A DNA stretch of 64,000 nucleotides from Isoptericola sp044389085 (GCF_044389085.1 NZ_JBIRXP010000003.1:496001-560000); one strand, 5' to 3'; shown: positions 51,624 through 61,640, counted from the stretch's first letter. A program made the numbers and translations. Notes: generated by a model from the sequence alone, not told the origin.

Positions 51624-53126
51624 TCAGGAGGCGGGCTTGTCCCCGTCCTCGCCGGATCCTTCCGTGCCGGTCTGTTCCGTGCCGGTCTGGTCCGTGCCGG
51701 TCTGGTCCGCCGCGTCCAGGATCTGCGCCAGCGCCGCGTCGACGTCGGACTGCTCGTCCGCCTGCGCCTGCCGGCGCGTGAAGTAACCGGCGGGGTCGTC
51801 GAGGTCCGCGGTTCCGGGCAGCAGGTCCGGGTGCTCCCAGACGGCGTCCCTGGCCTGGGGGCCGCCCTCGGCGAGCACGTGCGCGAAGAGCGCCGTGGCG
51901 TCGCGGGAGCGGCGCGGGCGCAGCTCGAGCCCGACGAGCGTGGCGAAGGTGTGCTCCGCGGGCCCGCCCGCGGCGCGGCGGCGCCGGATCATCTCCCGCA
52001 GCGGGTAGGTGTGCGGCAGGTGGGGCAGCGCCGCGGTCGCCGCGACCTCCGTGACCCAGCCCTCGACGAGCGCCAGCGCCGTCTCGAGCCGCAGCAGGGT
52101 GGCCTCCTGCTCCGGCGTGTGCTGCAGGCCGAAGACGCCACCGGTCAGCGCGCCGCGCAGCGCCTCGGGGTCGCCCGGGTCGATGTCCCGCACCTGCTGC
52201 TCGAGCACGTCCAGGTCGATCGTGATGCCGCGCGCGTACTGCTCGACGAGCCCGTGCAGGTGCGCCGCGAGCCACGGGACGTGCGTGAACAGGCGGGCGT
52301 GCGCGGCCTCGCGCAGCGCCAGGAAGTGGCGCACCTCCTCCATCGGCGCGTCGAGCCCGTCGGCGAACGCGGCGACGTTCGTGGGCAGCAGCACGGTGGC
52401 CGGCTCGGACAGCAGCGGGACGCCGACGTCGGTGGCGCCGAACACCTCCCGCGACAGGGTCCCGGCGGCCTGACCCACCTGCATGCCGAAGACGGCCGAC
52501 CCGAGCCGCCGCATCATCTGCGCCGGATCGAGGCCGCCGCCGAGGGCGCCGGCGGGCAGCCCGGCGAGCCCCGGCATGCCCAGCGCGTCGGCGTCGCCCA
52601 GGTCCCCGGGGAGCTGGTCGCGCAGCACCGTGGCGAGCGCGTCGGCGACGGACGTCGCGACCGGTGCCACCAGCCGGTGCCACGCGGGCAGGGTGGCCTC
52701 GACCCACTCCGAACGGCTCCACGCGTGCGCGCGGCCGCCGGCGGGCGGCAGGTCGGTCACCGCGTCGAGCCACAGCTCCGCCACCCCGAGCGCGTCCGTC
52801 GCCGCCTTGGCCTGCCCGCCCGTGAGGGACGGGTCGCCCTCGGCGACCGCCACCTGGCGCGCGATGTCGTGCGCGACGTCGGTGTTGACGGGGCCGTCAC
52901 CGGACGCCGACAGCAGCCGCTGCACCTGCGCCAGGACGTGCTGCATCGTCGCCGGGTCGGGGGTCCCGGCGCCCGGCATCCCCGCGAGCGCTGCCGGGTC
53001 GATGCCCTGCGCGCGCATCTGGGCGAGGACCTCGTCGGTGCGGTCGCCGAAGAAGCCCTCCAGCATCGAGCGCAGCATGCGCTCGCGCTCCTCGGCACCC
53101 TCGGGGTCGTCGGGAAGGTTGCTCAT
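51624..53126 (-). CDS. DUF2342/TIGR03624 zinc-dependent metalloprotease-like protein
   Basis: 500-residue protein colinear with Rv3195. Central family segments are QMVGQAAGTL-like (FGMQVGQAAGTLSREVFGA near residue 215), LLPTNVAAFADGLDAPMEEV near 245 and LREAAHARLFTHVPWLAAHL near 270, where the metalloprotease-like helix reads REAAH rather than HExxH. The C-terminus carries 15-bp tandem repeats encoding DQTGT/EQTGT units (51665-51715). GAGGAGT precedes the ATG. Biochemical role is not established. Confidence 0.85.
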   Translation of the reverse strand: MSNLPDDPEGAEERERMLRSMLEGFFGDRTDEVLAQMRAQGIDPAALAGMPGAGTPDPATMQHVLAQVQRLLSASGDGPVNTDVAHDIARQVAVAEGDPSLTGGQAKAATDALGVAELWLDAVTDLPPAGGRAHAWSRSEWVEATLPAWHRLVAPVATSVADALATVLRDQLPGDLGDADALGMPGLAGLPAGALGGGLDPAQMMRRLGSAVFGMQVGQAAGTLSREVFGATDVGVPLLSEPATVLLPTNVAAFADGLDAPMEEVRHFLALREAAHARLFTHVPWLAAHLHGLVEQYARGITIDLDVLEQQVRDIDPGDPEALRGALTGGVFGLQHTPEQEATLLRLETALALVEGWVTEVAATAALPHLPHTYPLREMIRRRRAAGGPAEHTFATLVGLELRPRRSRDATALFAHVLAEGGPQARDAVWEHPDLLPGTADLDDPAGYFTRRQAQADEQSDVDAALAQILDAADQTGTDQTGTEQTGTEGSGEDGDKPAS

Positions 53127-53339
53127 GCGGGGACTCCTCGGCTGTGCGGTGGAGGGACGCGGCGGGGGACGGGCGGCGGCGACGGCGGCCGTCGCCCGAC
53201 GGGTTCACCGTAACCACCGACGACGCCCGGCCGGGCCGTGGGGTTCCGGCAGTTCGCTCTGGGCGCAGATCTCCCGGAGACCCTGGGGCGGGGCCGGCGC
53301 CCGCACGCAGCGCCCAGGAACGTCGGCGATGATGTGCCG

Positions 53340-54509
53340 GTGACCTTCGACCGCGACGTCCTCGCGCCCGACGACCCGTCGTCGCCCGACGAGGAGACGT
53401 TCCCCGCCGCGCGAGCGTCGCGGCGCAGCGTGACGCTCGGCGTGTCGCTGCTGGTGACCGCGCTCCTCGCCGCGGTGCTCCTGGTGCTCCCGACCCCGTA
53501 CGCCATCCGCGCCCCGGGTCCGACGGAGGACACCCTCGGGCTGCAGGGCGCGGACGTGCAGGGCGACTCGGGGGAGACGTCGAGCGGCGGCGGGAGCGCG
53601 ACCGCGAAGCCTGTCGTCGAGATCAAGGGCGCCGAGACCTACGACGTGTCCGGCGAGCTGCGGCTCACCACCGTGTCGGTCTACGGCGGGCCCGGTGGCG
53701 ACGTCCTGCTGGGAGACGTGCTGTGGGGCTGGGGCTCGCGCGAACGGTCGGTGCAGCCCGTCGAGGCGGTCTTCCCGCAGCAGACGACGCGCGAGCAGCA
53801 GCAGGAGGTCGGTCAGGCGCAGATGGCGGGTTCCGAGTCGGCCGCGACCGTGGCCGCGCTGACGGAGCTGGGGTACGAGGTGCCCGCCACCCTCACGGTG
53901 GCCGGGACCGTGCCGGACTCCGGCGCCGACGGCGTCGTCGAGCCGGGCGACGTGGTGCGCAGCATCGACGGCCAGGAGGTCACGACGCACCAGGACCTGC
54001 TCGAGGGCCTCGACGACGTGACCCCGGGCGAGGAGGTCACGCTGGGCGTCGAGCGGGACGGCACGACGACGGACGTCACGGTGACGACGTCCGAGGGTGA
54101 CGGGCGCGCGGCGCTCGGCGTGCTCCTGGACCCCAAGTACGCGTGGCCCGTCCAGGTGACGATCCGGCCGGGCGACATCGGCGGGCCGAGCGCGGGGACG
54201 ATGTTCGCGCTGGCCATCATCACGAAGATGACGCCGGAGGACGAGCTCGACGGGGCGCGCGTCGCGGGGACGGGCACGATGAGCGTCGACGGCACGGTCG
54301 GCCCGATCGGCGGCATCCAGCAGAAGCTGTTCGGCGCGGTGGACGACGGCGCGCAATGGTTCCTCGCCCCGGCGGACAACTGTGACGAGGTCGTCGGGCA
54401 CGTGCCCGACGGGCTGCGGGTGGCCCGGGTGGCGACCCTCGAGGAGGCGCGGGCCGCCGTCGAGGCGATCGGCGCGGGCAAGGGCGCGGACCTGCCGACG
54501 TGCTCGTGA
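53340..54509 (+). CDS. PDZ/Lon-like membrane-anchored serine protease (YlbL family)
   Basis: 389-residue protein. One transmembrane helix (TLGVSLLVTALLAAVLLVLP, about residues 32-55), a PDZ domain near 190-270 (VVEPGDVVRSIDGQEVTTHQ) and a C-terminal Lon-type protease domain with catalytic Ser in IGGPSAGTMFAL and Lys in GGIQQKLFGAVDDG. Faces outside the cytoplasm by topology. GTG at 53340 chosen because GATGAT (53328-53333) ends 6 nt before it. Colinear with Rv3194c, next to UPF0182. Confidence 0.92.
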   Translation: MTFDRDVLAPDDPSSPDEETFPAARASRRSVTLGVSLLVTALLAAVLLVLPTPYAIRAPGPTEDTLGLQGADVQGDSGETSSGGGSATAKPVVEIKGAETYDVSGELRLTTVSVYGGPGGDVLLGDVLWGWGSRERSVQPVEAVFPQQTTREQQQEVGQAQMAGSESAATVAALTELGYEVPATLTVAGTVPDSGADGVVEPGDVVRSIDGQEVTTHQDLLEGLDDVTPGEEVTLGVERDGTTTDVTVTTSEGDGRAALGVLLDPKYAWPVQVTIRPGDIGGPSAGTMFALAIITKMTPEDELDGARVAGTGTMSVDGTVGPIGGIQQKLFGAVDDGAQWFLAPADNCDEVVGHVPDGLRVARVATLEEARAAVEAIGAGKGADLPTCS

Positions 54510-54627
54510 CCGGCTGGTGAAGCGCCGGTCGCCCACCGGTGGGCGAAGCGTGGGAACCTGAGGGATGACAGGGACGTTCCCCATCAGAACGTCCGTCCGT
54601 CCCGAGCACGAGTGAGGTGCCCGCACC

Positions 54628-57600
54628 GTGTCCTTCGCTGCCCCACCCCGTCGACGACCAGGCGGTCCGCCCGCCAAGCGTCGCCGGAGCCCCCTCGCGA
54701 TCACGCTGGTCGTGGTCGCCGCGGTCGTCGTCGCGCTGCTGCTCCTCGCGCAGTTCTGGACCGAGATCATGTGGTTCGACGCGCTCGGCTTCGGCAACGT
54801 GATCTGGACGGAGTGGATCACCCGCGGCATCCTCTTCGTCGTCGGCTTCCTCGTGATGGCGGCCGCCGTGTTCTCGTCCTTCGCCATCGCGTACCGGGTG
54901 CGCCCGGTCTACGCGCCGTCGACGCCTGAGCAGGCGACCCTCGACCAGTACCGCGAGGCGGTCGAGCCGCTGCGGCGCGTCGTGACGATCGCTGGACCGG
55001 TCGTGGTCGGGTTCTTCGCCGGCGTCGCGGCGTCCGCGCAGTGGCGCACCGTGCTCCTGGCGCTCAACCCCTCGTCGTTCGGCGAGAAGGACCCGCAGTT
55101 CGGGATCGACCTCGGGTTCTTCGTCTTCTCGCTGCCCGCGCTGCGGTTCGCGGTCAGCTTCCTCATGGCGGTCGTGATCGTCGCCGGGATCGCCGCGCTG
55201 GTGACCCACTACCTGTACGGCGGGCTGCGGCTCGGCCCCGTCCCGGCGGGCACCCCGCGCACCACCCGTGCGTCCCGCGTCCACCTCGCGGTCCTGGGCG
55301 CCGTCCTGATGCTCGTGATCGGCGCGAACTACTGGCTCGACAGGTACTCGCTGCTCACCGCGACGAACGGCGGCACCGCGACTACCTACAACGGCGCCTC
55401 CTACTCGGACGTGCACGCCGTCATCCCCTCGAAGGAGATCCTCACCGGCGTCGCGGTCCTCGTGGCGATGCTGTTCGTCGTGGCGGCCGTCCGCGGCACG
55501 TGGCGGCTGCCGGCCATCGGCGTCGGGCTCATGGTCGTCTCGGCGATCGCGATCGGCGGCATCTACCCCGCCGTGGTGCAGCGCTTCCAGGTGAACCCCA
55601 ACGCCCAGGAGCTCGAGGCCGACTACATCCAGCGCAACATCGACGCCACGCACGCGGCGTACGGGCTGGACGACATCGAGACCCAGCCGTACGACGCCAC
55701 GACGGAGGCCGAGCAGGGCGCGCTGCGCGAGGACGCCGACACGACGGCGTCGGTGCGTCTGCTCGACCCGCAGATCGTCAGCCCGTCGTTCCGGCAGCTG
55801 CAGCAGAACAAGCAGTACTACAACTTCGCCGACAACCTGTCGGTGGACCGGTACGAGATCGACGGGGAGTCGCGCGACACCGTGATCGCGGTGCGCGAGC
55901 TGAACCTCGACGGCCTGGGTGACGGCCAGCGCAACTGGGTGAACGACCACACGGTCTTCACGCACGGCTACGGCGTCGTCGCCGCGTACGGCAACCAGCC
56001 CGGCCCGGACGGGCAGCCCGCCTTCTACGAGGGCGGCATCCCGACCCAGGGTGCGCTCACCGACAAGGGGTACGAGCCGCGCATCTACTTCAGCCCGTCC
56101 ACCACGGACTACTCCATCGTGGGCGCACCGGAGGACGTCGAGCCGTGGGAGCTCGACTACCAGGCCGACGACGAGCAGGGCGGCCAGCAGGTCAACACGA
56201 CGTTCCCGACCGACGAGGTGACCGCCGGCCCGTCCGTCGGGTCGTTCGGCAGCAAGCTGCTCTACGCGCTGAAGTTCGGCGCGCAGGAGATGCTGTTCTC
56301 CGAGCGTGTGACCGACGAGTCGCAGATCCTCTACGACCGTGACCCGATGACGCGCGTGCAGAAGGTCGCCCCGTGGCTGACGCTCGACCAGGGCATGTAC
56401 CCCGCGGTCGTCGACGGCCGGGTCAAGTGGATCATCGACGGGTACACCACCTCGGACGCGTACCCGTACTCGACCAGCCGCCCGATGCAGGAGGCGACGG
56501 CGGACTCGCTGACGCTGGCCGCCCAGGGCGTGCCGGTGGAGATGCCGCCGGAGGTCAACTACATCCGCAACTCGGTGAAGGCCACGGTCGACGCCTACGA
56601 CGGCTCCGTGACCCTGTACGCCTGGGACACGCAGGACCCGATCCTCAAGGCGTGGTCCGACGTGTTCCCGACCTCGGTGGAGCCGATGTCCGAGATCTCC
56701 GGCGACCTGATGAGCCACATCCGGTACCCGGAGGACATGTTCAAGGTCCAGCGCACGTTGCTGACCCAGTACCACGTCGAGGACGCGGGCCAGTTCTTCT
56801 CCGGCCAGGACTTCTGGGCGAACCCGGCGGACCCGGTGTCGACCGGTGGCGCCACGGGCCCGAACGCGGCGAAGCAGCCCCCGTACTACATGTCGCTGCA
56901 GATGCCGGGACAGAACGCCTCGGCGTTCTCGTTGACGAGCACCTTCATCCCGGGCGGTAACACCGACCGCGAGATCCTCACCGGGTACCTGGCCGCCGAC
57001 GGCGACGCCGGGTCGACCGCGGGCGAGGTGTCGGAGGGGTACGGGAAGCTACGGATGCTCGAGCTGCCACGCGACTCGACCGTCCCCGGACCGGGTCAGG
57101 TGCAGAACAACTTCGACTCGAACCCGACGATCTCGGAGCAGCTGAACATCCTGGAGCGCGGCTCGTCGAACGTCGTGCGAGGCAACCAGCTGACCCTGCC
57201 CGTGGGCGGTGGCCTGCTGTACGTGCAGCCGGTGTACATCCAGTCGGCGGGTGGCACGGCCTACCCGCTGCTGCGTCGGGTGCTCGTCGCCTTCGGTGAC
57301 CAGACCGGGTACGCGGAGACGCTGGACGAGGCCCTGGACCAGGTCTTCGGCGGCGACTCCGGGGCGAACGCCGGCGACGCCGACGGCGAGGTGGAGACGG
57401 AGGTGCCCACCGCGCCCGTCGAGGGCGAGGACGGGGCGACGCAGCCGTCCGCGGAGCCCACCACGGAGCCGAGCGCCGAGCCCACCACGGAGCCGAGCGC
57501 GGAGCCGACCGGTGGCTCCACGCCGGCCGGTGACCCGCAGTCGCGGCTGAACACCGCCCTGCAGGAGGCGAACGACGCGATGACCGCCAGCGACGAGGCG

Positions 57601-57705
57601 CTGAAGGCGGGCGACTTCACCGCGTACGGCCAGGCGCAGGACCGCCTGCAGAAGGCGATCGAGGACGCGGTCGCCGCGGAGAAGGAGATCGAGGCCGCCG
57701 GCTGA
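54628..57705 (+). CDS. UPF0182 family large membrane protein
   Basis: 1025-residue protein with about seven N-terminal helices (the first is ITLVVVAAVVVALLLLAQFW; others are seen up to residue 330) and a large extracytoplasmic part from about residue 335 to 900 that carries most of the conservation (VNPNAQELEADYIQRNIDAT, VTTSDAYPYSTS-like GYTTSDAYPYSTSRPMQEAT). The tail has three PTTEPSAE-type repeats and a helical end. Colinear with Rv3193c. Function unknown. GTG start has GAGG about 11 nt upstream. Confidence 0.93.
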   Translation: MSFAAPPRRRPGGPPAKRRRSPLAITLVVVAAVVVALLLLAQFWTEIMWFDALGFGNVIWTEWITRGILFVVGFLVMAAAVFSSFAIAYRVRPVYAPSTPEQATLDQYREAVEPLRRVVTIAGPVVVGFFAGVAASAQWRTVLLALNPSSFGEKDPQFGIDLGFFVFSLPALRFAVSFLMAVVIVAGIAALVTHYLYGGLRLGPVPAGTPRTTRASRVHLAVLGAVLMLVIGANYWLDRYSLLTATNGGTATTYNGASYSDVHAVIPSKEILTGVAVLVAMLFVVAAVRGTWRLPAIGVGLMVVSAIAIGGIYPAVVQRFQVNPNAQELEADYIQRNIDATHAAYGLDDIETQPYDATTEAEQGALREDADTTASVRLLDPQIVSPSFRQLQQNKQYYNFADNLSVDRYEIDGESRDTVIAVRELNLDGLGDGQRNWVNDHTVFTHGYGVVAAYGNQPGPDGQPAFYEGGIPTQGALTDKGYEPRIYFSPSTTDYSIVGAPEDVEPWELDYQADDEQGGQQVNTTFPTDEVTAGPSVGSFGSKLLYALKFGAQEMLFSERVTDESQILYDRDPMTRVQKVAPWLTLDQGMYPAVVDGRVKWIIDGYTTSDAYPYSTSRPMQEATADSLTLAAQGVPVEMPPEVNYIRNSVKATVDAYDGSVTLYAWDTQDPILKAWSDVFPTSVEPMSEISGDLMSHIRYPEDMFKVQRTLLTQYHVEDAGQFFSGQDFWANPADPVSTGGATGPNAAKQPPYYMSLQMPGQNASAFSLTSTFIPGGNTDREILTGYLAADGDAGSTAGEVSEGYGKLRMLELPRDSTVPGPGQVQNNFDSNPTISEQLNILERGSSNVVRGNQLTLPVGGGLLYVQPVYIQSAGGTAYPLLRRVLVAFGDQTGYAETLDEALDQVFGGDSGANAGDADGEVETEVPTAPVEGEDGATQPSAEPTTEPSAEPTTEPSAEPTGGSTPAGDPQSRLNTALQEANDAMTASDEALKAGDFTAYGQAQDRLQKAIEDAVAAEKEIEAAG

Positions 57706-57838
57706 CCGGTCGGTGGTGCGAGGCGCGGGGTCGTCGGTCCGTCGGGACCGGCGGCCCCGTCGTCGTCGGGGAGGCCGGGCGTACGGCCGGGCAGGATGGC
57801 GGCCAGGTGTGACCTGAGTCCCATTCGCCCGATCCGAT

Positions 57839-57867
57839 TTGATTCGCGCCGGGGGACGCCGTAATGT
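57839..57867 (+). promoter_or_regulatory. Promoter of the initiator tRNA
   Basis: -35 TTGATT (57839-57844), 17-bp spacer, -10 TAATGT (57862-57867). Transcription would start about 57874, a few bases before the tRNA. The best housekeeping-type promoter in the window. Confidence 0.8.
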
Positions 57868-57879
57868 TCAGGGAGTCGA

Positions 57880-57956
57880 CGCGGGGTGGAGCAGCTCGGT
57901 AGCTCGCTGGGCTCATAACCCAGAGGTCGCAGGTTCAAATCCTGCCCCCGCTACCA
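57880..57956 (+). tRNA. Initiator tRNA-fMet (CAT)
   Basis: 77-nt tRNA with CCA encoded. Anticodon CAT is in GGGCTCATAACCC, giving the three G:C pairs typical of initiator tRNA; the first acceptor pair is C1 against T72, unpaired as initiators require. T arm GCAGGTTCAAATCCTGC, D arm AGCTCGGTAGCT. The gene is isolated, with its own promoter and terminator. Confidence 0.97.
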
Positions 57957-57976
57957 GGGGATGTCGTCGACATCCA

Positions 57977-58009
57977 GAAGGCCCCGACCGGGATCCGGTC
58001 GGGGCCTTC
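57977..58009 (+). terminator. tRNA-fMet terminator
   Basis: 15-bp perfect stem (GAAGGCCCCGACCGG with CCGGTCGGGGCCTTC) and a 3-nt loop, 20 nt after the tRNA, followed by GTCATGTCC. Could also stop transcription reading in from the leftward side. Confidence 0.85.
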
Positions 58010-58114
58010 GTCATGTCCGGCCTTCGTGATGTCGGATGAGCGGGCTACGGGTGAGTGGCGGAGATGCGTGTCGCCCACCCTCTTCTGCCTCTGTCGGACT
58101 TCCCTCGACTCGCG

Positions 58115-59878
58115 TTATCCGGGGCGGGTCCCGTGCGCCGCGGCGTGCAGCCGGGCGTACGCGCCGCCCTCCGCGCGGAGCAGCTCGGCGTGGGTGCCGT
58201 TCTCGAGCATGCGTCCGCGCTCCAGGACGACGATGCGGTCGGCAGTCTCGGACTGTGCGAAGCGGTGAGCGACGATGACCGCGGTCCGCGTCCGGAGCAC
58301 GGCGCGCACGGCCGCGTCCAGGCCCCCGTCTGCACCGCCCTGGGCGGTGGCCTCGTCCAGCACGACGACCGGCGGGTCGAGCAGCAGGACACGGGCGAGC
58401 GCGAGCTGTTGGACACGGGCGTCGTCGAGGTCGTTCACGAGCACGGTGTCGAGGCCGTCAGCCAGTTCACGAGCCCACCCGGCACCCACCTCGTCGAGCG
58501 CCTGCCACAGCTCAGGATCGGACGCGTCGGGCGCGGCCAGCCTGAGGTTGGCGGCGAGCGTCCCCGCGAACAGGTGGGTCTCCTGCGTGACCAGCTGGAC
58601 CGCCGGCCGTCCGTCGTGCCAGGCCTGGGTGGCGGGCACCCCGCCGACGAGGACCTCTCCCGACGTGGGTCCGAAGACGCCCGCGATGAGCTGCGCGAGG
58701 GTGGACTTGCCCGAACCCGAGGCGCCGACGAGCACCGCGGTGGTCCCCTCAGGGACCTCGAGGGTGATGTCGTCGAGGACGTCCGCGGCATCCGGCCGGT
58801 ACCGGTACGCCAGCGAGCGGACGCGGATCCCTGCGTCGGCGATCTCCGTGTGCGCTGTCCGGCGGGGACGAACCAGGAGCACACCCACCAGGCGCCCGAG
58901 CCCTGCGGCCGCGCGCTGCAGGTCGTCGATGCTCGACAGCAGCGCGCCGACGGGGGCGAACAGGCGGTGGAAGAACAGCGCCGCTGCGGTCACGGCGCCC
59001 ACGGTCAGCCCGGCGTTCTCGATACGCCAGAACCCCACGGCGAGGACGGCCGCCAGGCCGAGGAACTCCCCGAGGTTGAGGCCGCCGTTGAACCGGTTGC
59101 GGGCTCGGGTTGCCTCACGCTGGGTCTCGACGGCGATGCGGCTCCGGAGCGAGATCCGCGCCAGGTGGTGGGTGTGGGAGCTGCCGGCGATCACGGTGTC
59201 AGCACCACGGACGCCCTCGATGATCGCCTGGCCCCGCGCGGACTCCTCGCGGCGCAGTCGCCGGTACAGCGGGCGCGACCGGCGCAGGAACCGCACGGTC
59301 GCGAACGCCTCCGCCGGTACGGCCACCAGGGCTGCCAGCGCCAGCCAGGGGTCGAGGGCCGTCAGGCCCGCGAGCGTCAGCAGGATGACGAAACCGGCCT
59401 GTACGACGCGCGGCAGCACGCCCGAGGCCGATCGGGTGATCGCCTCGACGTCGCCGGTCACACGGGAGACGACGTCCGAGGTCCCGGCGTCCTCGACGAC
59501 ACCCTGATCGAGGCGCACCGCAGCGGCGAAGACCTCTTCGCGGAGCTCGGCGAGTGCCCGCTGCAGGCAGGCGACGAGCAGGCGTCCGCCCCACAGCAGC
59601 AACAGCGCCGACACGATGCCCGCCGCGGCCACGAGGCCCGCAAGGACGGCGATCTCCCCGGGCCCGGAGCCGGCGAGGACGGCGTCGACGATGCGGCCGA
59701 GGAGGAACGGCGTGAGCAGGGACGACGCCGACCCGACCAGCAGCAGCGCCGTCGTCGCCACCAGCGTGCCCCACTGTCGCCGCAGGAGCACCGCCACATG
59801 CCCCCAGCTCTGGCGGGCACCCGCGACGGCGAGCTCGCCGTCAGCGGTGCCGTTCGCGGTCCCGGGGTCGGTCGTCAT
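58115..59878 (-). CDS. ABC transporter half (TMD-NBD), siderophore-locus subunit 2
   Basis: 587-residue type IV (exporter-fold) ABC half transporter. Six helices in residues 25-310 (LVATTALLLVGSASSLLTPF the first), NBD at 340-580. Walker A is intact (VLVGASGSGKSTLAQLI), Q-loop VTQETHLFAGTL, Walker B VVVLDEATAQGG, H-loop VIVAHRFAQSE. The LSGGQ signature is lost, reading DLDDARVQQLALARVL. The ATG overlaps the stop of subunit 1 (ATGA). Pairs with subunit 1, whose defects are complementary. Siderophore import, as for IrtAB/YbtPQ, is inferred from the neighbours. Confidence 0.9.
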   Translation of the reverse strand: MTTDPGTANGTADGELAVAGARQSWGHVAVLLRRQWGTLVATTALLLVGSASSLLTPFLLGRIVDAVLAGSGPGEIAVLAGLVAAAGIVSALLLLWGGRLLVACLQRALAELREEVFAAAVRLDQGVVEDAGTSDVVSRVTGDVEAITRSASGVLPRVVQAGFVILLTLAGLTALDPWLALAALVAVPAEAFATVRFLRRSRPLYRRLRREESARGQAIIEGVRGADTVIAGSSHTHHLARISLRSRIAVETQREATRARNRFNGGLNLGEFLGLAAVLAVGFWRIENAGLTVGAVTAAALFFHRLFAPVGALLSSIDDLQRAAAGLGRLVGVLLVRPRRTAHTEIADAGIRVRSLAYRYRPDAADVLDDITLEVPEGTTAVLVGASGSGKSTLAQLIAGVFGPTSGEVLVGGVPATQAWHDGRPAVQLVTQETHLFAGTLAANLRLAAPDASDPELWQALDEVGAGWARELADGLDTVLVNDLDDARVQQLALARVLLLDPPVVVLDEATAQGGADGGLDAAVRAVLRTRTAVIVAHRFAQSETADRIVVLERGRMLENGTHAELLRAEGGAYARLHAAAHGTRPG

Positions 59879-61551
59879 CGTGCGGCCTCCGTCATGGGGG
59901 CGTGGGCAGATCGGCCCGACGGGCAGGGGGCGACGGCGGTCAGGTCGTAGACGCGATGGCAGGCGCTCAGTAGCAGTGGGCTGGAGGTCACGACCACGAT
60001 CGCGCGCCTGAGCCGGCGCAGCCCGTCGGCGACGTGCTGCTCGGTCAGAGGGTCCAGTGCGGACGTCGGTTCGTCGAGGACGACCACGTCGACCGGCTCG
60101 TGCAGCGCGCGGGCGAGCAGCACTCGCTGGCGCTGCCCGCCGGAGATCCGCCTGCCGCTCTCCCCGACCAGGGCCTCGGGCGACCCGACATGCTCCAGCA
60201 CGTCGTCGAGCGCGACCGCGCGGACGACGTCCTGGTCCCAGGCGCGGGAGCGCGCGCCGGCCCCGATCCCGATGACGTTCTCGCGCAGCGTGCCCGTGAA
60301 GACCGTCCCGTCGTGCGGCGGTGACGCCACCACCTTCCGGTACTGCTCGGGACCGAGCGTCAGCGCATCGACTCCGTTCACTCTCAGCTCGCCGACATCC
60401 GGCCTGACGCGCAGCCCCAGCCGCGCCGAGACGGCACGCGCCGTCGCGGCACCGCTGACCTGGAGACCCACGAGGCGGCCGGGTACCGCCTCCACGACGC
60501 CCGACCCCGTCTGCCAGGCCAACGCGGCGGCCCCGGTCGCGGCGGGAGCCCGGCCACCCGCGGGGAGGGCGAACGGTTCGGCCACGAGCGCGTGCACGCG
60601 GTGCGACGACGCGCGCTTGTGCGCCCAGTTGGCGCCGAAGGTGCCGATGTGCGCGAGCGCCCCCTGGAGGAACTGCGCCAGCGCGACGACGGTCACCAGC
60701 TGACCCGGCGTGATGTCCCCGCGGAGTGCCATCCACGCCGCCGCGAACGTGAGGCCGCCCAGATACACCACCGAGACGGCGGTGCTCACAGTCTGATAGG
60801 TGAGGAGCTTGCGTGCCGACGCCACGGCGCCCCGCAACGATGCCGCCGATGCCTCTCGGTAGCGCCGCACCACTTCGTCCTCGGCACCGAGCCCGCGCAC
60901 GATCCGCAGCCCCGACATCACGTCGGTGGCCAGCTCGCTGGCCGCGGCGGCCGACGACTGCTCCGCCAGACCCACCCTCTCCAGCGGCCGTGCGAGAGCC
61001 TGCATCCCCAGGAGGACCACGACGGCTCCGGCGAGCACGCCGACCCCGAGGGGCACCGAGATCACCAGCAGCGCGATGCTGGCCGTCAGCAGTGCGGCCA
61101 CCGTCGCGCCCTGCTGGACGATGCTCCAGGCCACACCTGCCACCCGGTACGTGTCGGAGCTGGTGACCGACAGCACCTCCCCGGCCCCGCGGTGCGCGAC
61201 CATGCCTCGAGGGTGCAGCACCCTGCCGATCGCGAGCTGGCGGAGGTCGTGCTCACCGTGTCCGTACACGCGGACCATGCCCAGCGCCGCCCCCTGGTAG
61301 CTCAGCGACAGCACGACGAAGAGCACGGCGAGCACCCCGAGCCAGAGGGCCAGGGACGCGGCGTCGCGGCGCACGATCGCCTGGTCCACGATCACGCCGA
61401 TGAGGATCGGGACGGCCGTCTCGCAGGCCTGGTGCAGGACGTAGCCGAACGTGGCGAGGCCGAGGCGCCGGCCGCGTCCCTCCCGGGACAGAGCGACCTC
61501 GAGCATCGACCGGACCGTGACGGCGGGGGGCGGCTCGGGGCTGGTCTGCAT
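59875..61551 (-). CDS. ABC transporter half (TMD-NBD), siderophore-locus subunit 1
   Basis: 558-residue ABC half transporter with six helices (residues 25-300) and a C-terminal NBD. Its signature is intact (GRRISGGQRQRVLLARAL), as is Walker B with catalytic Glu (VVVLDEPTSALDPLTEQ). Walker A is destroyed: the position reads GLQVSGAATARAVSARL, with no Lys; the Q-loop reads VVASPPHDGTVF and the H-loop His is Ser (VVVTSSPLLL). Only one working ATP site can form, from the partner's Walker A and this signature. ATG at 61551; the iron box at 61641-61660 lies upstream. Confidence 0.9.
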   Translation of the reverse strand: MQTSPEPPPAVTVRSMLEVALSREGRGRRLGLATFGYVLHQACETAVPILIGVIVDQAIVRRDAASLALWLGVLAVLFVVLSLSYQGAALGMVRVYGHGEHDLRQLAIGRVLHPRGMVAHRGAGEVLSVTSSDTYRVAGVAWSIVQQGATVAALLTASIALLVISVPLGVGVLAGAVVVLLGMQALARPLERVGLAEQSSAAAASELATDVMSGLRIVRGLGAEDEVVRRYREASAASLRGAVASARKLLTYQTVSTAVSVVYLGGLTFAAAWMALRGDITPGQLVTVVALAQFLQGALAHIGTFGANWAHKRASSHRVHALVAEPFALPAGGRAPAATGAAALAWQTGSGVVEAVPGRLVGLQVSGAATARAVSARLGLRVRPDVGELRVNGVDALTLGPEQYRKVVASPPHDGTVFTGTLRENVIGIGAGARSRAWDQDVVRAVALDDVLEHVGSPEALVGESGRRISGGQRQRVLLARALHEPVDVVVLDEPTSALDPLTEQHVADGLRRLRRAIVVVTSSPLLLSACHRVYDLTAVAPCPSGRSAHAPMTEAAR

Positions 61552-61640
61552 GGCCAGCGACAGTAGCCAGAGCCGCTCGTCCGTGGCGGACGGATGGTGT
61601 CGCCGATCGGACAGCCCCGATCTCCACCCCTGGTCCCGAG

